Shown here one piece after another: positions 1-5,317 of a DNA stretch of 8,344 bases. Under the pieces are notes generated by a model, which had not been told where the DNA came from, did not search any database, and worked only from the letters and a program-made list of their open reading frames with translations. The position numbers were made by a program, and so were the translations under genes. Every line of letters begins with the position of its first letter. Positions within the stretch are counted from its first letter, which is position 1. This DNA is from Desulfobacterales bacterium. GTDB taxonomy: Bacteria; Desulfobacterota; Desulfobacteria; Desulfobacterales; JAFDCJ01. Location: the NCBI GenBank assembly GCA_020345785.1, contig CP070771.1:1036877-1045220 (forward strand), given 5' to 3'.

Positions 1-1619
1 GCGGTTTCTTCAGAATAATCCCTGTGCTGAGCGATTTCCCGTCCAAGAAAGATGTGGTCTTCTTCTTTGGCATACGACAGCGGACCGAGTTCATCGCTCA
101 TTCCCCAACTGCGTATCATTTTTTGAGCAATATCGGTTGCCTGTTTAATATCATTGGCAGCACCGGTACTGATACGGTTAAAAACAATTTCTTCGGCAAC
201 CCGCCCGCCAAAGGCCACGGACAATTCACTTTCAAGCTGATCCTTATATTTAAAATCGCTCTCTTCAGGTAAAAACCACGTGATACCTGCAGCGCGCCCT
301 CTTGGAATAATGGTGATCTTGTTCACCGCATCAGTGCCCGGCAAAAATCGGGCCACAAGGGCATGTCCGGCTTCATGATATGCCGTTGTTTTTCGGTCTT
401 CTTCCCTGATAACTTTAGACTTTCTCTCCAATCCCATGTAAACTTTGTCTTTTGCATCTTCCAGATCAATCATATCGATCTTTTCTTTATTTCTCTTGGC
501 GCCCAGAAGTGCCGCTTCATTGACAAGGTTTTCCAAATCAGCCCCCGAAAATCCGGGAGTTCCCTTAGACAGTATTGCGGGATCTACATCCGGTGCAATG
601 GGCGTTTTCTTCAAATGAACTTTAAGAATTTTCTCGCGTCCCACAATATCCGGCAGTGGAACAACCACTTGACGGTCAAAACGACCGGGACGCAAGAGTG
701 CCGGATCAAGAACATCAGGACGGTTAGTAGCGGAAATAAGGATTACGCCCTCGTTTGATTCAAATCCGTCCATTTCCACCAGAAGCTGATTTAAGGTCTG
801 TTCTCTTTCGTCATGTCCTCCGCCGAGTCCAGCACCCCTGTGCCTTCCAACAGCATCGATTTCATCGATGAATATGATGCATGGGGCATTCTTTTTGCCC
901 TGAACAAACAGATCTCTCACGCGAGATGCCCCGACACCGACGAACATTTCTACGAAATCTGAGCCACTAATATGAAAAAAAGGTACGTCGGCTTCCCCTG
1001 CAATTGCCCGTGCAAGGAGGGTTTTTCCGGTGCCGGGAGATCCCATCAAAAGCACCCCTTTGGGTATCCTTCCCCCAAGACGAGTGAATTTTTTAGGCTC
1101 TCTTAAAAACTCGATAATTTCGCCAAGTTCTTCTTTGGCTTCATCGATACCGGCAACATCTTCAAACGTCACTTTTTTCGATTGATCAGATTGCAAACGG
1201 GCTCGGCTTTTGCCAAAAGACATGGCTTTACCGCCGCCGGCCTGCATCTGGCGCATAAAGAATATCCATACACCGATCAGTACGATCATTGGAAACCATG
1301 ACACAAGAACAGACATATACCATGGTGACTCGCTTTCAGGTTTTGCGTTAATGGAAACACCCTTGTCCCGAAGGATTTTGATTAGATCTCCATCCTGGGG
1401 CGCAAATACCTTGAAGCGATTTTGATTTGTATCTGTAACATAAAGTTCTTGACCTTGTATAACGACATCAGAAACACGTTCACTATCCACCATGGCCAAA
1501 AAGTCAGTATAACTAATGTTTGTTTCAGCCAGATGTTGTTGATTGAAAAGGTTGTAAAGCATGATCATCATCAGCGTGATGACTATCCATAAAGCCAGAT
1601 TTTTGTAGAAAGGATTCAA
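1..1619 (-). CDS. ftsH: ATP-dependent zinc metalloprotease FtsH (C-terminus cut off by window edge)
   Basis: FtsH is a hexameric inner-membrane AAA+ protease that unfolds and degrades membrane and short-lived cytosolic proteins. About 539 codons are visible. Membrane segments lie at roughly residues 8-25 and 102-122, around a periplasmic region. The AAA+ module shows Walker A GSPGTGKT (193-200, K199; Ser replaces the commoner second Pro), pore motif FVG (226-228), Walker B IIFIDE (248-253) and second region of homology with Arg fingers R310 and R313. The protease domain has zinc site HEAGH (415-419), with a likely third ligand D490 in [10 protein letters not shown]. Family members are about 610-650 residues, so some 70-110 are missing. 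I chose TTG at 1619-1617 because an AGGGGG Shine-Dalgarno lies about 8 bases upstream and the N-terminus then reads (M)[10 protein letters not shown], as in relatives. It follows tilS by 59 bases, a widely conserved order, and is probably co-transcribed. Confidence 0.97.
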   Translation of the reverse strand, partial: MNPFYKNLALWIVITLMMIMLYNLFNQQHLAETNISYTDFLAMVDSERVSDVVIQGQELYVTDTNQNRFKVFAPQDGDLIKILRDKGVSINAKPESESPWYMSVLVSWFPMIVLIGVWIFFMRQMQAGGGKAMSFGKSRARLQSDQSKKVTFEDVAGIDEAKEELGEIIEFLREPKKFTRLGGRIPKGVLLMGSPGTGKTLLARAIAGEADVPFFHISGSDFVEMFVGVGASRVRDLFVQGKKNAPCIIFIDEIDAVGRHRGAGLGGGHDEREQTLNQLLVEMDGFESNEGVILISATNRPDVLDPALLRPGRFDRQVVVPLPDIVGREKILKVHLKKTPIAPDVDPAILSKGTPGFSGADLENLVNEAALLGAKRNKEKIDMIDLEDAKDKVYMGLERKSKVIREEDRKTTAYHEAGHALVARFLPGTDAVNKITIIPRGRAAGITWFLPEESDFKYKDQLESELSVAFGGRVAEEIVFNRISTGAANDIKQATDIAQKMIRSWGMSDELGPLSYAKEEDHIFLGREIAQHRDYSEET

Positions 1620-1678
1620 AAGTCTTAACCCCCTTAAAAGACAATTAATGATACACTAATATTAATCATCATTGTTGA

Positions 1679-3112
1679 TTAGGCAAGCAAAAGTTCCACC
1701 TTCAATACATTTTTGGTTGAAGGCATCACTTTAACAGACTCATCAATTCTATAACCGACTACCCAGATTATTCTTCCCCGGCTCAACAGTATAGGGCACT
1801 TTAACCGTTCACTTCGAGGTACTTTTTTATCAATAAAAAATTTTTTTAACTTTTGCGTACCTCCCACTCCCAGTGGTTTGAAAGCGTCTCCCGGCCGAAA
1901 ATTTCTGATCACCAAAGGAAAACTTAAAATGTCCTTATCAAAAAAACCAATGTGTTGTCCAGTATTACGATAGTCGAACACCTTTTCCATGCGCATTTCA
2001 GTAAATTTAATGTAAGCGCCTATTTCTTTTAAAAATACAGATTCAAATTTTTCTATCTGATATTCAAATGTAAACTTGTCAGAATGGCTGTATTTGTTGC
2101 TAACATCACGCAACATGTTGTTTTCTTGAAACACACAGAGCGCATCCTGGTTTCTTTGAATTCTAACACCATCAGGAAGGTCCACTTTTCCATAGGCTGA
2201 CCTTTTCTTTAAAAGGCCGATTACAGAATTGATGTTGACAAACCGAATACGTCTTAAGTCCCCTTTTATTTTTTCAATTGTCATCCTTATGATCCGCCTT
2301 TGCAGATCAGGGTGGTATCGATTAAGCATCGAAACAGAAAGAACTATATAATTTCCCTGAACATCTCGTAGGCATTTTTCATAAAAAGGATGGACAAGAT
2401 CTTCAATCCATTCTTCTTCGGATCTAATAATTGACGAAAGCCGGTTTAGTGTTTCAGGAATCTTAGGATTAAACGCTGTTTTTAACAAAGGAATTAAATC
2501 ATGACGCACTCTATTCCTAAAGTACTTTGTGTCCATGTTAGATGCGTCAGATATATATTCTAATTTGTTTTTATTTAAAAAATCGATGATTTCGGATCGA
2601 GTTAGCTTTATCAGCGGACGGATAATCTTATGGTCTCTTACGGGAGGTATTCCAGAAAGACCCTGTGTTCCACTTCCTCGAAAAAGATTCATCAAAATAA
2701 GTTCAGCATTGTCATCAGAATGATGTCCAACTGCAATTTTATTGTACTGCATGGTATTCGCAACATGATCTAAAAAATTGTAGCGAACACGCCGGGCAGC
2801 TTCTTCCAAAGAGAGTTTGTTTTCAATCTGATACTTACGAACATCCTTTTTATTCGTATAACAAGGCAAATCATATTTTTTGGCTAAATCTTCAACAAAC
2901 TGAGCATCTTTATCTGAATCATTGTTGCGGAGGCAGTGATTTAAATGGGCAATACCCAATTTGAGGGAAAAACGGGGCGCAATTAAAAAGAGTATATGAA
3001 GCAGAGCAACTGAATCAGGACCTCCGGACACACCAATAACAACAGAATCTTTCGGTTTAAGCATTCCATAAGCTGCTATGGTTTTTTCTATAGTTTGTAA
3101 TAACTTACTCAA
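1679..3112 (-). CDS. tilS: tRNA(Ile)-lysidine synthetase TilS
   Basis: TilS attaches lysine to C34 of the tRNA-Ile CAU anticodon using ATP, so that it reads AUA and is charged with isoleucine. Numbering from the upstream ATG at 3151, the protein shows PP-loop SGGPDS (42-47), AHLNHCLR (68-75), LSLEEAARRVRY (113-124), GHHSDDNAEL (142-151), RGSG (158-161) and DASN...FRNRVRHDLIP (202-219). The TilS C-terminal domain begins near 416 (RNFRPGDAFKPLG) and includes KKFFIDKKVPRSER. Length (477-490) is normal for two-domain TilS. Start choice: ATG 3151 has no visible Shine-Dalgarno, whereas TTG at 3112 has AGGA 8 bases upstream and gives the short lead-in to the PP-loop usual for the family, so I prefer 3112; ATG 3151 remains possible. 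It lies upstream of ftsH on the same strand. Confidence 0.95.
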   Translation of the reverse strand: MSKLLQTIEKTIAAYGMLKPKDSVVIGVSGGPDSVALLHILFLIAPRFSLKLGIAHLNHCLRNNDSDKDAQFVEDLAKKYDLPCYTNKKDVRKYQIENKLSLEEAARRVRYNFLDHVANTMQYNKIAVGHHSDDNAELILMNLFRGSGTQGLSGIPPVRDHKIIRPLIKLTRSEIIDFLNKNKLEYISDASNMDTKYFRNRVRHDLIPLLKTAFNPKIPETLNRLSSIIRSEEEWIEDLVHPFYEKCLRDVQGNYIVLSVSMLNRYHPDLQRRIIRMTIEKIKGDLRRIRFVNINSVIGLLKKRSAYGKVDLPDGVRIQRNQDALCVFQENNMLRDVSNKYSHSDKFTFEYQIEKFESVFLKEIGAYIKFTEMRMEKVFDYRNTGQHIGFFDKDILSFPLVIRNFRPGDAFKPLGVGGTQKLKKFFIDKKVPRSERLKCPILLSRGRIIWVVGYRIDESVKVMPSTKNVLKVELLLA

Positions 3113-3259
3113 GTTTACCGTCCTGATATGGCTAAAAATTCTTTGAAGCATCAGGCTGAAAGAAATTTTTTAAAGAAAAACACTTTATAGGGACTTAACA
3201 AATCATCCTTTTTTATTATTATATTACATTTCAGCAATTTATATATATAATCTATTCAA

Positions 3260-3288
3260 ATTATCATATAGAGGTTTGTGGTTGTCAA
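3260..3288 (-). promoter_or_regulatory. Predicted sigma70 promoter for tilS-ftsH
   Basis: On the minus strand a perfect -35 TTGACA (3288-3283) is followed after exactly 17 bases by -10 GATAAT (3265-3260), 5 of 6 matches to consensus. Transcription would start near 3253, giving a leader of roughly 100-140 bases before tilS. The surrounding DNA is very AT-rich, which raises the chance of accidental matches, but box quality and spacing are good and no better candidate lies closer. Confidence 0.6.
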
Positions 3289-3309
3289 TAAATAATAGGG
3301 TAATATATC

Positions 3310-3647
3310 TCAGGGGTCGAGGTGCTTTTTTTGTAAATCCCTATGTACTTGTTCACTGGGTTTGCTCTCTCGTTTCACCCTGGTGTCTACGTGGCTGCCG
3401 GAGGGGATAGCGGAATGGATACTCTTTTTAAAAACCGTTTACTGTTTGAGTGGTTCAGGGGTCGTTAGAAAGAACAGACGTATGCCAAAACATTTCAACA
3501 GAAAGAAAAGGGTTGCTTCAAGACGAACCCATTGTTTTTATATTAATTACTGTTCCTTATTTACGATCCTTTAACCACGAGTTTACACGGTTTGAAAAAA
3601 AGCATTATCCATGGAGCGATTTAACAAAAAAAACACCCCGACCCCCC
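3310..3647. mobile_element. Possible MITE-like element with imperfect inverted ends, no transposase seen
   Basis: The left end (from 3313) reads GGGGTCGAGGTGC then T-run and GTAAATC. The right end, read on the opposite strand from 3645, is GGGGTCGGGGTGT then T-run and GTTAAATC; 20 of the first 22 bases agree. The 7-mer ATATATC occurs just outside both ends (3303-3309 and 3648-3654) and could be a target duplication, though the area is AT-rich. TCAGGGGTCG from the left end recurs inside at 3455-3464. The interior, about 290 bases, has only short unconvincing reading frames and no transposase motif. Other readings are the remnant of a larger insertion sequence or chance similarity helped by the homopolymer runs. 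Confidence 0.45.
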
Positions 3648-3669
3648 ATATATCGAGTCCTTTTTTACC

Positions 3670-3698
3670 TTGATAAATTTTTTTATCGATTATATTTA
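3670..3698 (+). promoter_or_regulatory. Predicted promoter of the SRP RNA gene
   Basis: A -35-like TTGATA (3670-3675) lies 17 bases before TATTTA (3693-3698); TATATT (3691-3696) and TATGAT (3697-3702) are alternative -10 boxes with less ideal spacing. Initiation about 7 bases downstream would fall at the 5' end of the SRP RNA near 3706. The boxes lie in an AT-rich run, so the exact -10 is uncertain. Confidence 0.45.
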
Positions 3699-3705
3699 TG
3701 ATAAC

Positions 3706-3957
3706 GGTTGTGCTAGGCGGGGAGCTAGCGGTGCCCTATTCCCGAAATCCGCTTCATGCGGGGCTGAATTCCCGCCCGAGGATCCCATACTTGGATAACT
3801 CGGAGCATTTTGATCGGACACCGCGCAACAGACGGTCACGAACCTCGTCAGGTCCGGAAGGAAGCAGCGATAAGTGATGCGGTTTGTGTCGCGGATTGAT
3901 CCCGATCTGCATAATGGTCTGATGCCTCCAAAAAGATTCGACGGTGGGTGCACAACC
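3706..3957 (+). ncRNA. ffs: Signal recognition particle RNA, large bacterial type
   Basis: SRP RNA binds Ffh and guides ribosomes with emerging membrane proteins to FtsY and the translocon. The diagnostic domain IV loop is intact: GGTCCGGAAGGAAGCAGC at 3851-3868, preceded by GTCA. The 5' part (TGCTAGGCGGGGAGCTAGCGG, then GTGCCC and AATCCGCT) resembles the Alu-side region of the extended SRP RNAs of several non-gammaproteobacterial groups. The ends pair perfectly: GGTTGTGC (3706-3713) with GCACAACC (3950-3957). The inferred length, about 252 bases, is far longer than the roughly 114-base E. coli 4.5S RNA and close to Bacillus-type SRP RNA. A promoter-like sequence lies directly upstream and a T-run directly downstream. 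Exact ends are inferred from pairing. The gene stands alone between tilS and grpE rather than beside dnaX. Confidence 0.93.
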
Positions 3958-3965
3958 ACTTTTTT
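3943..3965 (+). terminator. Probable rho-independent terminator of the SRP RNA
   Basis: GGTGG (3943-3947) can pair with CCACT (3956-3960, one G-U pair) around an 8-base loop, followed by six T (3960-3965). The hairpin overlaps and would compete with the terminal helix of the SRP RNA, so it may form only during transcription. The stem is short, but its position is right. Confidence 0.45.
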
Positions 3966-3970
3966 GAATT

Positions 3971-4033
3971 CGGAATGTGGAATACGCAAGTCGGAATTTC
4001 GGCGCATAGCGCAAAGGGCATAGCGCATAGCGC
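3971..4033. repeat. Heptanucleotide-periodic tract A
   Basis: Successive 7-base units read CGGAATG, TGGAATA, CGCAAGT, CGGAATT, then after a few bases of slip CGCATAG, CGCAAAG, GGCATAG, CGCATAG, CGC. The first half matches tract B (4282-4316) in the same direction; the second half matches tract C (4347-4381) inverted. No start codon or conserved protein frame explains it. Confidence 0.7.
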
Positions 4034-4040
4034 ACCAAAA

Positions 4041-4173
4041 TGAAGTTTGGAGGAGCGAGGGGAATTGCCGAGCCTGTGGCGGATGTGCTTATATGAACCT
4101 ACAAGGCAGAAGTTTCTTTCTCGATTAATCTGGCCGTCTTTTTGGCCAGCGGCCCGGCTCTTATGAAACTTCA
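4041..4173. ncRNA. Candidate structured RNA of unknown identity
   Basis: A long closing helix is visible: TGAAGTTT (4041-4048) pairs perfectly with AAACTTCA (4166-4173), and after a 2/3-base internal loop AGGAGC (4051-4056) pairs with GCTCTT (4157-4162, one G-U). Inside are a bulged stem from GCCTGTGG (4072-4079) with 4098-4107 (CC..AC..AGGC) and a perfect hairpin CTGGCC/GGCCAG (4130-4135/4144-4149). A closing stem, open region and inner stems loosely recall 6S RNA, but 133 bases is short for it and I do not recognise the primary sequence. The strand is not settled; the pairing was read on plus. It could instead be a degenerate non-coding element. Confidence 0.35.
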
Positions 4174-4186
4174 CCTAAACGGAACA

Positions 4187-4202
4187 GTCCGCCGCGGCGG
4201 AC
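4187..4202. repeat. 16-bp perfect GC-rich palindrome
   Basis: GTCCGCCGCGGCGGAC is fully self-complementary, flanked by ACA and AGA. No T-run follows, so it is unlikely to be a terminator. It could be a protein-binding dyad or an interspersed repeat; nothing in the sequence decides. Confidence 0.5.
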
Positions 4203-4281
4203 AGAACAGCAGAATAACGAACCGCAGAATGTCGAAGCTTAGTAAACCTATCAACCCAATCAACTATTCACCCGCATATTT

Positions 4282-4316
4282 CCCAATCCGAAATCTGCAA
4301 TCCGCAATCCGGAATC
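4282..4316. repeat. Heptanucleotide-periodic tract B
   Basis: Five in-phase heptamers: CCCAATC, CGAAATC, TGCAATC, CGCAATC, CGGAATC. The last four bases AATC are constant and the first three vary. It is related in the same orientation to the first half of tract A. It lies in a non-coding spacer. Confidence 0.75.
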
Positions 4317-4346
4317 GAAAGTCCCCGTACTCCGCTCTTGCTTTTT

Positions 4347-4430
4347 ACGCTATGCGCCATGCGCTATGCCCTATGCTCCATCCCCGCAACCCGCACCCCG
4401 CAACCCGTACCCCGCAACCCGCACCCCCCA
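4347..4430. repeat. Heptanucleotide-periodic tracts C and D, twelve units in phase
   Basis: Exactly 84 bases make twelve consecutive heptamers. The first five are GCNCNAT-like (ACGCTAT, GCGCCAT, GCGCTAT, GCCCTAT, GCTCCAT). The next seven alternate CCCCGCA and ACCCGCA (one variant ACCCGTA, final CCCCCCA). The phase is kept across the change of motif. The second set can also be described as a 14-base unit repeated three times at 4382-4423. Confidence 0.8.
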
Positions 4431-4476
4431 TCGAACGGTCTGCCGGGCAAAATTCAGAACCTAAATTTTTGAAAGC

Positions 4477-4502
4477 AACTGATTCGGTATCGGCAGTTTT
4501 TT
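4477..4502 (+). terminator. Weak possible terminator upstream of grpE
   Basis: AACTG (4477-4481) can pair with CAGTT (4494-4498), followed by more T to 4502. The stem is short and AT-rich with an imperfect interior. It would insulate the grpE promoter from transcripts arising in the upstream RNA region. The call is tentative. Confidence 0.3.
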
Positions 4503-4526
4503 CTTATAAAACCTTGCTATTACCAT

Positions 4527-4555
4527 CTTGACAACCTTTCAACCCGCCTTATCTT
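4527..4555 (+). promoter_or_regulatory. Overlapping sigma70 / sigma32-like promoter for grpE-dnaK
   Basis: TTGACA (4528-4533) is a perfect -35; TATCTT (4550-4555) follows after 16 bases. The same stretch read as heat-shock type gives CTTGACA (4527-4533), 13 bases, then CCTTATCT (4547-4554), close to the enterobacterial sigma32 pattern CTTGAAA-N-CCCCATNT. No CIRCE inverted repeat (TTAGCACTC-N9-GAGTGCTAA) is visible upstream of grpE, which fits sigma-factor rather than HrcA control. Transcription would start near 4562, about 40 bases before grpE. Confidence 0.5.
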
Positions 4556-4602
4556 TCCAGTCAATAATTGCAACCTAAAACACCGGGAGAACATATTCAG
4601 GA

Positions 4603-5265
4603 ATGTCAGCAAAAAAGACAATTAAAATCCAAACTGACTCCGATTCTGAAGCGCTCGACAAAAAGGAAACAGCTGCAGAAGCGGTCGGCAATGAGAATCA
4701 AGAACCGGATATTGAGCCTGAAAAAGCGGAAGAGGATCAAGCACAAGATCCGATAAAGGAACTGGAAGAAAAGCTCACATCCAAAGAGCGGGAGGCTCAG
4801 GAAAATTACGACCGCCTTTTGAGGGTTTCGGCTGAGTTCGAAAATTATAAGAAACGTACATCCCGGGAAATGGAGGAGTTCAGAAAATATTCAAACCAGT
4901 CCTTGATAAAAGAAATGCTTTCTGTGGTGGATAATTTGGAGTTGGCGATGAATTCGACCGACGGTCAAAAGACCATTGACAAGGGGCTGCTGGAAGGGCT
5001 GGAAATGACCCACAAGGAAATACTGAAAGTTTTTGAAAAATTTAACGTCACTCCCATCAGTGCTCAGGGGCAGACGTTTGATCCGACATTTCATGAGGCG
5101 GTCATGCAGGAAGAGACAGATGATGTTCCCGAAAATACGGTGGTTAACGAACTGCAGAAAGGCTATTTGATTCATGATAGATTGCTTAGACCTGCCATGG
5201 TGGTGGTTGCCAAGTCCAAATCAAAGAAAGATAACAATGATCCCCAGGCAAATCCGGATCAATAA
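4603..5265 (+). CDS. grpE: Nucleotide exchange factor GrpE
   Basis: GrpE is the dimeric co-chaperone that opens the DnaK nucleotide pocket to release ADP and can act as a thermosensor through its long helices. The 220-residue product has the family layout: a charged, disordered N-terminus (1-50), a long dimerising helix (about 51-115, with RLLRVSAEFENYKKR at 71-85 and SVVDNLELAM at 107-116), a connecting helical region, and a C-terminal beta domain containing TFDPTFHEAVMQ (158-169) and VVNELQKGYLIHDRLLRPAMVVVAK (180-204), the GrpE signature. Length is slightly above the usual 190-200 because of the acidic lead-in. The start is ATG 4603: GGGAG lies 13 bases upstream, longer than ideal, and AGGA directly abuts the ATG, so initiation may be modest. 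dnaK follows after 52 bases on the same strand. Confidence 0.97.
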   Translation: MSAKKTIKIQTDSDSEALDKKETAAEAVGNENQEPDIEPEKAEEDQAQDPIKELEEKLTSKEREAQENYDRLLRVSAEFENYKKRTSREMEEFRKYSNQSLIKEMLSVVDNLELAMNSTDGQKTIDKGLLEGLEMTHKEILKVFEKFNVTPISAQGQTFDPTFHEAVMQEETDDVPENTVVNELQKGYLIHDRLLRPAMVVVAKSKSKKDNNDPQANPDQ

Positions 5266-5317
5266 GTTAAATATAAAGATTAAAGTCTGTTGATACAAAG
5301 GTAAGGAGGGAAGAGAA

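Noticed and set aside
24..758. Plus-strand reading frames of 82 and 131 codons
   Set aside because: They lie opposite the conserved FtsH protease and AAA+ domains and show no family features; they are shadows.
1620..1678. Terminator between tilS and ftsH
   Set aside because: Only a weak AT-rich dyad (AATGAT/ATCATT) without a stable stem or T-run; co-transcription is more likely.
3313..3334. Phage f1-origin-like wording (GGGGTCGAGGTGC)
   Set aside because: Only the first 13 bases resemble it; the rest differs and the inverted partner at 3624-3645 explains it better as an element end.
3362..3701. Two small overlapping plus-strand reading frames
   Set aside because: No Shine-Dalgarno, no recognisable domain, low-complexity composition, and they overlap the inverted-end element.
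3696..4174. Overlapping minus-strand frames of 94-110 codons
   Set aside because: They arise on the opposite strand of the SRP RNA gene and from heptamer repeats (peptides such as RYALCAMR); not proteins.
4282..4430. CRISPR array
   Set aside because: Units are only 7 bases and contiguous, with no spacers of 25-40 bases and no cas genes.
4142..4531. 129-codon plus-strand frame
   Set aside because: It is built largely from the heptamer tracts, has no ribosome binding site and no family resemblance.
4603..4630. CIRCE/HrcA operator near grpE
   Set aside because: No TTAGCACTC-N9-GAGTGCTAA-like inverted repeat was found upstream of or at the grpE start.
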